From contig CANCSS010000018.1 in assembly GCA_947380905.1 (NCBI GenBank), forward strand, positions 1 to 42,605: a DNA stretch of 42,605 nt, written 5' to 3'. The position numbers and the translations under genes were made by a program. This stretch comes from Chitinophagaceae bacterium (GTDB lineage: Bacteria > Bacteroidota > Bacteroidia > Chitinophagales > Chitinophagaceae). Position 1 is the stretch's first letter. Every line of letters begins with the position of its first letter. The notes below the pieces were generated by a model. That model did no database searches. It was not told the DNA's origin and saw only the letters and a list, made by a program, of their open reading frames with translations. This document shows positions 1 through 8,505 of the stretch, in pieces.

Positions 1-57
1 AGCAATTGGCTTAACTTAATATAAAAATAATTCATCATTTTAAAGTAATTTTGAATT

Positions 58-909
58 ATGTTCCATTTCATTATCAACCCCAATGCCGGTAGTAAAAATA
101 AGGCAAAATATACAAAACTTATTCACCTTATTAAGTCTAATAGCGCTCACACTATTTGGGAAACCACTGAACCATTAGAGGCCACGCATTTTGCACAACA
201 AGCGATTGAAAATGGCGCTACCCGAATTATTGCGATAGGTGGCGATGGCACCATTAATGAAGTGGCCTCCGTCTTAGTAGGTAAATCAATCCCATTAGGA
301 ATTATTCCAGTGGGTTCTGGCAATGGATTAGCTAGGCATTTAAATATACCTCTTGATTATAAAAAGGCATTTAAAAAAGCATTGGTAGGCGCTTCCATAA
401 AAATAGATGTAGGCTATATCAACAATAAGCCATTTTTTTGTACAGCTGGAATTGGATTTGATGCCGCAGTGGCACATCGTTTCGCCAACAGCAGTGGTCG
501 TGGACTCATCAATTATATGAAAGCAACTACTAAGACACTGTTTAATTATAAGCCTATTGAAGTAAGTATAAACAAGGCTCCTTTAGAAAAAGTATTTTCA
601 TTAAGCATTGCCAATGCCAATCAATTTGGGAACAATGCTTATATCTCTCCTTTTTCAAATATTCAAGATGGTCAATTGGAATTGGTAAAAATTGGAATTT
701 TAAATAAAATACAAGCAGGTATACTAGCAATTAGGTTGTTTAAAAAAAGTATTCACCATTCTAAAAATGTAACCTTGCAAAGTTGTAAAGAAGCAAGTAT
801 TCATTATTTAAAGAATGCACCCATTCATATTGATGGTGAAAATTTATTAACCGATAACGAATTACTAAATATTACCATAAGTACTTTGGCACTTACTGTC
901 ATCGTCTAA
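58..909 (+). CDS. Diacylglycerol kinase family lipid kinase
   Basis: The 283-residue protein belongs to the DAGK catalytic / YegS-LCB5 family, which phosphorylates diacylglycerol or related lipids with ATP at the inner membrane face. The diagnostic nucleotide-binding loop GGDGTINEV is at residues 61-69, and the second family motif GSGNGLAR is at 86-93. Length fits the family (about 290-300). The N-terminal half is the Rossmann-like catalytic lobe and the C-terminal half a beta-rich lobe ending in IDGE (about residue 257), as in YegS/DgkB. The ATG at 58 gives the expected immediate beta strand (FHFIINPNAG). It is a monocistronic plus-strand gene about 100 bp upstream of a TonB-dependent receptor. 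The lipid substrate cannot be told from sequence. Family assignment is firm. Confidence 0.9.
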   Translation: MFHFIINPNAGSKNKAKYTKLIHLIKSNSAHTIWETTEPLEATHFAQQAIENGATRIIAIGGDGTINEVASVLVGKSIPLGIIPVGSGNGLARHLNIPLDYKKAFKKALVGASIKIDVGYINNKPFFCTAGIGFDAAVAHRFANSSGRGLINYMKATTKTLFNYKPIEVSINKAPLEKVFSLSIANANQFGNNAYISPFSNIQDGQLELVKIGILNKIQAGILAIRLFKKSIHHSKNVTLQSCKEASIHYLKNAPIHIDGENLLTDNELLNITISTLALTVIV

Positions 910-959
910 TCATTCATCATTTAGGCAGTCAACTTTTATAAATTAGCCATTTTTGAGAC

Positions 960-967
960 TATATTTG
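960..967 (+). promoter_or_regulatory. Putative Bacteroidota -7 promoter box (TATATTTG) of the TonB-dependent receptor gene
   Basis: TATATTTG matches the Bacteroidota -7 consensus TAnnTTTG and lies 40 bp before the ATG at 1008. No convincing TTTG -33 element is seen at the usual 19-21 bp spacing, so only half of the promoter is supported. Confidence 0.35.
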
Positions 968-1007
968 CAAGCGCAAAGCAATTTCGATTTCCCCAAATAA
1001 TTCAAAA

Positions 1008-3371
1008 ATGAACAAGCAAATTTCCTTTTTATTTTTTCTGTGCACCCTTTTACATACAAGCGCATTTAGTCAAGATGTTTTTACTGGCAAAGTAACCAAC
1101 GCAAAAAATACGCCCATAGCCAACGCATCAATTTTAGTTTTAAATGCGAATTCAAATGCAATTACCGATAGCAATGGAAACTTTAAATTAAAATTACCTG
1201 TTGCGGGCAATTACCAATTAGAAATAAACCATATTAATTACGCTGCTATTCATCCATCTATTATAATAGTTAATAAAATTAAAACAAGTCCTTCCCATTT
1301 TATTTTACAAGAATCAATCAACACATTAGATGAATTGGTGGTGACAGCGCAGAAAAAAGAAGAATTGATTCAAAAAATACCTTCTAGTATCACTGCCTTT
1401 AGCGCCAAACAAGTAAGCGATTTTGGCTGGTGGAATACCAAAGAAATGACTGGCATGGTTCCCAATTTATACAGTGCCGATCCTGGTGATGGTCGTGATA
1501 TAACTTCTGTAAGGGGTATTGCCACTAGTTCTTACGATCCTACGGTGGCTACTTATATTGATGGGGTAAACCAATTTAGTTTAGATACGTATATCCCTAC
1601 TTTATTTGATATTGAAAGAATTGAAGTGTTGCGCGGACCTCAAGGAACTTTATATGGAAGAAATGCCATGGGTGGTGTAATAAATATCATCACCAAACAA
1701 CCTACCAATTTTACCAGTGGGTTTGCAGACATTAGTGTAGGCAATTACAACCAACAAAGAACCACGATAGGTCTTAGAACTCCCATTGTAAAAGATAAAT
1801 TATTTTTCGGTGCCTCTTTAATGCACCATCAAAGAGATGGTTTTTACACCAATAAATTTACCAAAAGCAGTTACGATCAACAAAATGGATGGTCAGGAAA
1901 TTACTTTTTAAAATACATGGCAAGCGATCGTTGGACGATAGATTTAAATTTCAAGCATCTTAGCAATGAAAACAAAGGTGCTTTTCCATTGGTGATGGGC
2001 GCCGCAAAAGCATTTGCCACACCCTATACCTTAAACCAGAATGCGACCACTACTATGATGGATCAGACCACCAATACAAGCTTGTCCGCTCATTATACTG
2101 GTGATGGTTTTAATTTTAGCAGCCAAACCGCCTATCAACAAAACTATCGTTATTATACTTCACCTATTGATGGCGATTTTTCTCCTATGGATGCCATTTC
2201 TATTATTAATAATTATGGCAATCAATGGAATAATATTAAAGTACTTACACAAGATTTTAAATTTAGCAGCAATAACTCAAGCAATAGTAAATTGAAATGG
2301 ACTGCAGGTGCTTTTTTGTTTTATCAAGACGCACCAGTAAAACAAGCTACTCGTTTTGGGAAGGACGCCAATTTAATGATGATTGGCGATTCTTTATTTA
2401 GTACTATTAGCACCAGCACTACAATTAAAAAAGGATTTGCTTTATATGGTCAAGCCACTTATGCATTAACCGATCAATTGAATATTACTTTTGGATTGAG
2501 AAATGATTATGAAAATCAATCCGAATCTGTACTTGGAGAATACCAACACGACCCTAGTAACAAGCTTTACATTACCACTCCAAACGCATTGGGTAAAACT
2601 GATTTTAATGCCCTCTCACCTAAACTTTCATTGGATTACCAAGTGAACAACAATAGTTTATTGTATGGAATTTACAGCAGAGGATTTAGAGCAGGTGGCT
2701 TGTCTCCCCTATCCTCTGATCCTTCACAGCCGCCACTTGTAGGCTATTTGCCCGAATACAGTAACAACTTTGAAACAGGTATTAAAAACAATTGGTTGGG
2801 TAATAAATTAATTTTAAATCTTGCTTTATTTTATACCAAAGTAACGGATGCACAAGTGCCAAGTTTGGTTTTACCGGATGCCATTACCATTACAAAAAAT
2901 ACGGGTCAATTAACCAGCAAAGGATTAGAAGCAGAAATTATCGCGCTACCAGCCAAAGGCTTATTACTACAATATGCTTTGGGGACCACCAATGCAAGTT
3001 TTGACAAATTAGACATCGCATCACAAGGCGAAAATATAAATTTAGCAGGCAAGCATCCCATCTTCACCCCTTCTACCAGCTCTTCATTAGCTGCTCAATA
3101 TACTTATACCATTTCCACTCAAGTAAAAGTCATCTTAAGAGGTGAATGGAAATACATGGGAACTACCTATTTTGATTTAGCCAATACCATTCAACAATCG
3201 TCTTATCAATTACTGAATGCTAAAACAGGCATAGAATACAAAAAAATAGGCCTCTTCTTTTGGGGCAAAAATATAACGGAAACCAAATTTATCTCCTATG
3301 GCTATGATTTTGGAGCAGTTCATTTAGGGGATCCATCTACTTTTGGCACCAGCTTCTCCTATAAATTTTAG
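1008..3371 (+). CDS. TonB-dependent outer membrane receptor
   Basis: The 787-residue protein is a TonB-dependent outer membrane transporter. Residues 1-22 are a signal peptide ending near SAFSQ. Residues about 25-105 form a carboxypeptidase-regulatory-like beta-sandwich, common in this phylum. The plug follows (about 115-235) and holds the classical segment RGPQGTLYGRNAMGGVINII. The rest is a 22-strand-type barrel ending in a C-terminal phenylalanine (YKF), the usual signal for outer membrane assembly. The plug start (DELVVTAQKKEELIQKIPSS) resembles siderophore/metal or small-molecule receptors rather than SusC glycan importers, and no SusD partner follows. Substrate is not determinable. It stands alone between the lipid kinase and the nuo operon. 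Confidence 0.92.
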   Translation: MNKQISFLFFLCTLLHTSAFSQDVFTGKVTNAKNTPIANASILVLNANSNAITDSNGNFKLKLPVAGNYQLEINHINYAAIHPSIIIVNKIKTSPSHFILQESINTLDELVVTAQKKEELIQKIPSSITAFSAKQVSDFGWWNTKEMTGMVPNLYSADPGDGRDITSVRGIATSSYDPTVATYIDGVNQFSLDTYIPTLFDIERIEVLRGPQGTLYGRNAMGGVINIITKQPTNFTSGFADISVGNYNQQRTTIGLRTPIVKDKLFFGASLMHHQRDGFYTNKFTKSSYDQQNGWSGNYFLKYMASDRWTIDLNFKHLSNENKGAFPLVMGAAKAFATPYTLNQNATTTMMDQTTNTSLSAHYTGDGFNFSSQTAYQQNYRYYTSPIDGDFSPMDAISIINNYGNQWNNIKVLTQDFKFSSNNSSNSKLKWTAGAFLFYQDAPVKQATRFGKDANLMMIGDSLFSTISTSTTIKKGFALYGQATYALTDQLNITFGLRNDYENQSESVLGEYQHDPSNKLYITTPNALGKTDFNALSPKLSLDYQVNNNSLLYGIYSRGFRAGGLSPLSSDPSQPPLVGYLPEYSNNFETGIKNNWLGNKLILNLALFYTKVTDAQVPSLVLPDAITITKNTGQLTSKGLEAEIIALPAKGLLLQYALGTTNASFDKLDIASQGENINLAGKHPIFTPSTSSSLAAQYTYTISTQVKVILRGEWKYMGTTYFDLANTIQQSSYQLLNAKTGIEYKKIGLFFWGKNITETKFISYGYDFGAVHLGDPSTFGTSFSYKF

Positions 3372-3531
3372 TCAATTTCATCCCATTTTAACACACAAGA
3401 CCTGATTCATATCAGTGCTGGCGTTTTACTTCAAATAAATGTGCTAATACGTGGATTAGATGTGGATTACCTAGCTAATTATTAGCCATTTTATTGCTAC
3501 TTTACAGCATCAATTTTATACCTAATTTACT

Positions 3532-3882
3532 ATGGGTGCTATTTCATTAATTGCTTTGTTAATTGCCGCTATTGCATTTTCTGCTGGTGGTATTTTAGTA
3601 GGAAAAATTTTAGTAAAAGGGAGCAAAAATCCTCAAAAAGGACAAGCTTATGAGTGCGGTATCCCTACCGACACTTCACCTTGGCATCAATTTAACGTGG
3701 GCTATTATTTATTCGCCTTGTTGTTTTTAATTTTTGACGTGGAATTGGTTTTTTTATACCCTTGGGCAGTCGTGGTAAAAAAAGTAGGCATGGTTGCTTT
3801 AATTGAAATCATCGTTTTCATATTTATATTATTCATGGGCTTTTTATACGCTCATAAAAAAGGTGCATTAAAATGGAATTAA
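3532..3882 (+). CDS. nuoA: NADH-quinone oxidoreductase subunit A
   Basis: First gene of the complex I operon. The 116-residue membrane protein has three transmembrane helices (about 4-28, 61-84 and 88-110). Between TM1 and TM2 is the NuoA loop with YECGIP (about 41-46), whose cysteine sits at the quinone-site interface. The segment [18 protein letters not shown] is characteristic of the family. Length matches NuoA of other bacteria. The last codons overlap nuoB by 10 bp, implying translational coupling. Confidence 0.96.
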   Translation: MGAISLIALLIAAIAFSAGGILVGKILVKGSKNPQKGQAYECGIPTDTSPWHQFNVGYYLFALLFLIFDVELVFLYPWAVVVKKVGMVALIEIIVFIFILFMGFLYAHKKGALKWN

Positions 3883-4418
3883 GAGAAAATATTGCGGGCA
3901 ACGAACCTTTTCCAGGTATCGTTCACGAAACACCAGGGGGTGGAATTGTAGTAAGCACTTTTGATAGTGTGATTAATTGGGCGCGTTCCAATTCTTTATG
4001 GCCCTTATCTTTCGCTACCAGTTGTTGCGGTATTGAAATGATGTCTACTGCTTCTGCCAAATACGATTTTTCTCGTTTTGGCTTTGAAGTAGCAAGAGCC
4101 TCTCCTCGTCAGGCAGATGTAATTATTATAGCTGGTACCATCGTTAATAAAATGGCACCAGTATTAAAAAGATTGTACGAACAAATGGCCGATCCTAAAT
4201 ATGTGATTGCCATGGGCGCTTGTGCGATTAGTGGCGGTCCCTTTTTTTACAATACTTACTCTGTAGTGAAAGGAGCCGATCATATTATTCCAGTGGATGT
4301 GTACATTCCTGGTTGCCCTCCTCGTCCAGAAGCTTTATTGCACTCTTTAATTTCTTTACAAGAGAAAATTAAATTAGGTATGACGCGCGAACAAATTAGA
4401 GAAGAATATAAAGTATAG
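3873..4418 (+). CDS. nuoB: NADH-quinone oxidoreductase subunit B (N2 cluster)
   Basis: The 181-residue peripheral-arm subunit carries the terminal 4Fe-4S cluster N2, which passes electrons to quinone. All four cluster ligands are visible: the adjacent pair C51-C52 ([10 protein letters not shown]), C117 (GACAISGG) and C148 (IPGCPPRPE). The R-rich surface RASPRQADV is also conserved. The start at 3873 lies within the 3' end of nuoA (10 bp overlap), and nuoC follows 12 bp after the stop. Intact ligands indicate a working electron-transfer module. Confidence 0.97.
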   Translation: MELRENIAGNEPFPGIVHETPGGGIVVSTFDSVINWARSNSLWPLSFATSCCGIEMMSTASAKYDFSRFGFEVARASPRQADVIIIAGTIVNKMAPVLKRLYEQMADPKYVIAMGACAISGGPFFYNTYSVVKGADHIIPVDVYIPGCPPRPEALLHSLISLQEKIKLGMTREQIREEYKV

Positions 4419-4430
4419 AAAAAGACAAAC

Positions 4431-4883
4431 ATGACCAACGAAGAAATAAAAGAATACATCAGCTCCCTTGCGCCAGCAGCAAGTTTCGACGAAACTGGAG
4501 AATGGTTAAACGTGACAGTGGAGCCTGCACAATTAAAGCCCACGATGGCTGCATTAAGAACAGGGAAAATGCAAATGAACTATTTGTTTTGCTTAACCTG
4601 CGTTGATTTTAAAACACATTTAACCATGGTGTATCATTTGTCGGCCACTACCCACCGTCAAAGCATTGTGATCAAAGCAAATCTAAATCGCGAGCAAGCG
4701 GTGATTGAAACCGTTTGTGATATTTGGAGAACCGCCGAATTTTTAGAGCGAGAAGTATTTGAAATGTTTGGCGTAGATTTTACCAACCACCCCGATTTAA
4801 GAAAATTAATTTTGGAAGACGACTTCAAAGGCTACCCATTAAGAAAAGATTTTGAAGATCCTATCAACATGATAAAATTATAA
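4431..4883 (+). CDS. nuoC: NADH-quinone oxidoreductase subunit C
   Basis: The 150-residue hydrophilic subunit has the NuoC/30-kDa signature in its C-terminal half: TAEFLEREVFEMFGVDFTNHPDLRKL, then FKGYPLRKDFE. It is a separate polypeptide, not fused to NuoD as in Escherichia coli. It packs against NuoD and NuoB at the base of the peripheral arm. nuoD begins 7 bp downstream. Confidence 0.95.
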   Translation: MTNEEIKEYISSLAPAASFDETGEWLNVTVEPAQLKPTMAALRTGKMQMNYLFCLTCVDFKTHLTMVYHLSATTHRQSIVIKANLNREQAVIETVCDIWRTAEFLEREVFEMFGVDFTNHPDLRKLILEDDFKGYPLRKDFEDPINMIKL

Positions 4884-4890
4884 TAGGCAC

Positions 4891-6027
4891 ATGTACAATC
4901 AAACTGAAATAATAAAAGATACCAGTGAGTTGGGTGCCGAAGGCGAATTGGTTATTAATATGGGGCCTCAACACCCTGCCACCCATGGTGTACTTCATTT
5001 GGTAGTTACTTTAAATGGAGAAACGATTAAAAAAATTGAACCGCATTTAGGCTACATCCACCGTTCTATCGAAAAAATGTGCGAGAGTTTAACGTATCGC
5101 CAATTTATTTACGTGACCAGTAGAATGGATTATTTATCTTCTCATATCAATAATCTAGGCTGTGCTTTACTAGTAGAAAAAGGCATGGCCATTGAAGTAC
5201 CTGATCGCGCCAAATACGTGCGTGTAATTTTAAGCGAATTAACCCGTATTGCCTCTCATGAATTGTGGTTAGGTGCCATGGCGATGGACTTAGGTGCTTT
5301 TACTCCTTTCTTTTATGCCTTTAGAGAAAGAGAAATGATTACTGATATTATGGAAGACACTTGCGGTGCAAGATTAACCATGAACTATATTGTTCCAGGT
5401 GGATTGATGTATGATATTCATCCCGATTTTCAAAAAAAGGTAAAAGCATTTATCACTCAATTCAAATCTAAAGTGAATGAGTATGAAGATTTAGTCACCA
5501 ACAATGTTATTTTTCAAAGCAGAACTAAGGGGGTAGGTATATTAAGTGCCGAAGATGCTATTTCTTATGGTTGCACTGGGCCTGTTGCTCGCGCGAGTGG
5601 TGTTAGTTGTGATATCAGAAAAATTTACCCTTACGAAGTGTATGATAAAGTGGAGTTTGAGGAAGTATTAGAAACAGCAGGCGATTCTTTTGCTCGTTAC
5701 ATGGTACGTGTGAAAGAAATGAATCAATCTATTCGCATTATTGAACAATTAATTGACAATATTCCCGAAGGTGACTTTGTAGGCAAAACAAAAAATGTTT
5801 TAAAATTACCTAAAGGAGAATTTTATACTAGAGTAGAAACTGCAAGAGGTGAATTGGGGGTATTTGTTGTAAGCGAAGGTGGCACTACTCCACACAGAAT
5901 TAAATTTAGATCTCCAGGATTTTCTAACCTTTCTGTATTAAATCATATTGCTGCAGGAAGTAAGATTGGAGATTTAATGGCAAGTATGGGTACCTTGGAT
6001 TTGGTGATACCCGATATAGATAGATAA
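4891..6027 (+). CDS. nuoD: NADH-quinone oxidoreductase subunit D
   Basis: The 378-residue 49-kDa-type subunit forms the quinone-binding cavity with NuoB. The family signature GPQHPATHGVLHLVV is at about residues 25-39, with the conserved HLGYIHR (about 52-58) following. The C-terminus ends in the typical GDLMASMGTLDLVIPDIDR. Length is close to other unfused NuoD proteins. In most 14-subunit operons nuoE, nuoF and nuoG follow here; instead a 39-bp gap leads straight to nuoH. Confidence 0.97.
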   Translation: MYNQTEIIKDTSELGAEGELVINMGPQHPATHGVLHLVVTLNGETIKKIEPHLGYIHRSIEKMCESLTYRQFIYVTSRMDYLSSHINNLGCALLVEKGMAIEVPDRAKYVRVILSELTRIASHELWLGAMAMDLGAFTPFFYAFREREMITDIMEDTCGARLTMNYIVPGGLMYDIHPDFQKKVKAFITQFKSKVNEYEDLVTNNVIFQSRTKGVGILSAEDAISYGCTGPVARASGVSCDIRKIYPYEVYDKVEFEEVLETAGDSFARYMVRVKEMNQSIRIIEQLIDNIPEGDFVGKTKNVLKLPKGEFYTRVETARGELGVFVVSEGGTTPHRIKFRSPGFSNLSVLNHIAAGSKIGDLMASMGTLDLVIPDIDR

Positions 6028-6066
6028 TAGAAAGTTAGAATAGTTTTTTATATAAAACAGTAACGC

Positions 6067-7143
6067 ATGTTTAGTTTAGAAGGAATTACAACCTATGTTC
6101 AAGATTGGTTATTTATGAAGTTCAATCCTACATTGGCTTTGGCGATGGAGTGTGTCATTGTTATCTTATTGGCCATAAGTTTATTTGCCATACTTGGTTT
6201 GGTATTGGTACTCATGGAAAGAAAAGTAGCAGCGCATATTCAAATTCGCTTAGGGCCCAATCGTGTAGGACCAGGTGGTATGTTCCAAACCGTAGCCGAT
6301 ACTTTAAAACTAATTATGAAAGAAGGCTTGGTGCCTGATATGGCAGATAAATTTTTATTCAACTTGGCACCCTTTGTAGTAATGATGGTAGGTATGTTAT
6401 TGTTAGCGCCAATTGCATTTGCTAAGAATTTTCAAATTTGGGACATAAATATTGGTGTCTTATATATCTCTTCTGTTTCCTCTTTATCCGTGATTGGTAT
6501 TTTAATGGCGGGCTGGGCTAGTAATAATAAATATTCTTTATTAGGTGCCATGCGCAGTGGTGCTCAAATAGTAAGCTATGAATTGTCTGCTGGTTTTGCT
6601 GTATTAACCATTGTAGTACTTACAGGTAGTTTACAACTTTCTGATATTGTAAATGCACAACAAAATGGATGGTGGATTTTTAAAGGGCATATCCCCGCTG
6701 TCATTGCATTTGTATTATACATTATTGCGGTTACGGCCGAAACCAATCGTGCCCCTTTTGACTTGGCCGAAGCAGAGTCTGAATTAACCGCTGGTTTCCA
6801 TACCGAATATTCTGGAATGCGTTTTGCGTTATTCTTTTTAGCAGAATACATTAACATCTTTATTGTATGTGCTATTGGTGCTACTTTATTTTTTGGCGGA
6901 TGGATGCCATTACATATTGGCAACTGGGAAGCTTTTAATCATATTATGGATTATATCCCTTCTTCGGTTTGGTTTATGGGAAAAACTTTTTTCCTTATCT
7001 TTTTAATCATGTGGTTTAGATGGACTTTCCCAAGATTGCGTGTGGATCAATTATTAAATTTAGAATGGAAATATTTATTACCGATAAGCTTGTTTAACCT
7101 TTTATTGGTGGCAGTGATTGCTATACTAGGTTGGCATTTTTAA
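6067..7143 (+). CDS. nuoH: NADH-quinone oxidoreductase subunit H
   Basis: The 358-residue membrane subunit joins the peripheral arm to the membrane arm and lines the quinone tunnel. About eight transmembrane helices can be read. Family signatures are the loop IRLGPNRVGPGGMFQ (about residues 59-73) and the acidic ETNRAPFDLAEAESELTAGF segment (about 222-241), which couples quinone chemistry to proton movement. The conserved FRWTFPRLRVDQL lies near the C-terminus. It follows nuoD directly, with nuoE/F/G absent. Confidence 0.96.
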   Translation: MFSLEGITTYVQDWLFMKFNPTLALAMECVIVILLAISLFAILGLVLVLMERKVAAHIQIRLGPNRVGPGGMFQTVADTLKLIMKEGLVPDMADKFLFNLAPFVVMMVGMLLLAPIAFAKNFQIWDINIGVLYISSVSSLSVIGILMAGWASNNKYSLLGAMRSGAQIVSYELSAGFAVLTIVVLTGSLQLSDIVNAQQNGWWIFKGHIPAVIAFVLYIIAVTAETNRAPFDLAEAESELTAGFHTEYSGMRFALFFLAEYINIFIVCAIGATLFFGGWMPLHIGNWEAFNHIMDYIPSSVWFMGKTFFLIFLIMWFRWTFPRLRVDQLLNLEWKYLLPISLFNLLLVAVIAILGWHF

Positions 7144-7162
7144 TATTAAATGAATTAGAAAC

Positions 7163-7639
7163 ATGTTTTTGAAAGAGTATATATCAGAGGTGGTCAATGG
7201 CGTAAGTTCTTTATTAAAAGGAATGCGTAAAACAGGCTATTACTTTGCACATCCCAAAGAAATTATTACAGAGCAATACCCCGATAATCGTGCGACTTTA
7301 TTAATGTCGGACCGATTCAAAGGGGAAGTAGTCATGCCGCATGACGAAAACAATGAACACGCTTGCACAGGTTGCACTGCCTGTGAATTGGCTTGTCCTA
7401 ATGGCACCATTAAAGTAGTTACAAAATTTGAAGTATCTCCAGAAGGAAAAAAGAAAAAAGCAATTGACGCTTTAGTATATCGATTAGAATTATGCACCAT
7501 GTGCAACTTATGTGTAGTGGCTTGTCCTAGTGATGCCATTAAGATGGCGCCTAATTTCGAGCACAGCGTATTTGATAGAACTAAATTAACTAAGGTCTTA
7601 AATCAAACAGGCTCTAAAATAAGGGAGGGAATAGAATAA
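7163..7639 (+). CDS. nuoI: NADH-quinone oxidoreductase subunit I (2x 4Fe-4S)
   Basis: The 158-residue ferredoxin-like subunit carries clusters N6a and N6b. Two complete CxxCxxCxxxCP motifs are present: C68, C71, C74, C78 and C111, C114, C117, C121. The N-terminal helix (about 1-35) is the usual membrane-surface anchor. The last base overlaps the nuoJ start codon at 7639. With NuoG absent from the operon, this subunit would be the outermost iron-sulfur protein encoded here. Confidence 0.96.
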   Translation: MFLKEYISEVVNGVSSLLKGMRKTGYYFAHPKEIITEQYPDNRATLLMSDRFKGEVVMPHDENNEHACTGCTACELACPNGTIKVVTKFEVSPEGKKKKAIDALVYRLELCTMCNLCVVACPSDAIKMAPNFEHSVFDRTKLTKVLNQTGSKIREGIE

Positions 7640-8181
7640 TGAATACATCAGCCATCATATTTTACGCCATTGCTACACTTATATTAGGTGCAGCATTGCT
7701 AGCCGTAACCACACTCAAAATATTTCGATCAGCCATTTGGTTATTATTTTCTTTAGTAGGCATTGCCGCACTTTATTTTTGGATGCAAGTAGAATTTATT
7801 GCAGCCATTCAAATTGTGGTGTACGTAGGAGGTATAGTGGTGTTAATTATCTTCTCTATTTTCTTAACCCAACAATCTGGAAAGGAAATGGCCAAGCCTG
7901 CTGCTAGTAAAATTATTTTTTCTGCTTTGGCAGCAATACTCGGAACTGCATTTACATTTAATTTGATTAACCATTACGGATTCAATACCATTTCTGCACA
8001 ACCATTCAATACCAATGTAAGTGAAATAGGCACCCAAATGCTTAGCACTACCTCACATGGTTTTATCCTGCCTTTTGAAGTAGTGAGTATGTTGTTATTG
8101 GCTGCCATGGTAGGTTGCATTGTAATTGCCATGAAGCCCACTGCAGCAAATATTGTTCACCTAAACAAAAAGGAGGATTAA
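7639..8181 (+). CDS. nuoJ: NADH-quinone oxidoreductase subunit J
   Basis: The 180-residue protein has five transmembrane helices. It contains the conserved segment FIAAIQIVVYVGGIVVLIIF (about residues 54-73), which includes the pi-bulge helix of NuoJ/ND6. It belongs to the proton-translocating membrane arm. The start overlaps nuoI by one base and nuoK begins 4 bp after the stop, consistent with coupled translation. Confidence 0.94.
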   Translation: MNTSAIIFYAIATLILGAALLAVTTLKIFRSAIWLLFSLVGIAALYFWMQVEFIAAIQIVVYVGGIVVLIIFSIFLTQQSGKEMAKPAASKIIFSALAAILGTAFTFNLINHYGFNTISAQPFNTNVSEIGTQMLSTTSHGFILPFEVVSMLLLAAMVGCIVIAMKPTAANIVHLNKKED

Positions 8182-8185
8182 TTCC

Positions 8186-8500
8186 ATGAACGAAATACCC
8201 TTAACCCATATTCTTTTTGTAAGTACGGCCTTGTTTTTTATAGGTATGTATGGTTTATTTACCAGAAGAAATATTATAACCATGCTAATGTCCATTGAAC
8301 TCATGTTAAACAGCGTGAACATTAATTTTGTTGCTTTTAATAAATATTTATTCCCCGATAAATTAGACGGTTTATTTTTCTCTTTATTTATCATCACTAT
8401 TGCTGCAGCCGAAGCTGCGGTGGCCATTGCCATTATCATTAATTTATACCGCAGTCATCAATCCATTGATGTAGACGATGCAACAGAAATGAAATTTTAA
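8186..8500 (+). CDS. nuoK: NADH-quinone oxidoreductase subunit K
   Basis: The 104-residue protein has three transmembrane helices. The two buried glutamates expected of NuoK/ND4L are visible: one in MSIELMLNSVNINF (about residues 31-44) and one in ITIAAAEAAVAIAIIINLYR (about 69-88). Length is typical (about 100). It lies between nuoJ and nuoL with gaps of 4 and 5 bp. Confidence 0.96.
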   Translation: MNEIPLTHILFVSTALFFIGMYGLFTRRNIITMLMSIELMLNSVNINFVAFNKYLFPDKLDGLFFSLFIITIAAAEAAVAIAIIINLYRSHQSIDVDDATEMKF

Positions 8501-8505
8501 TTATT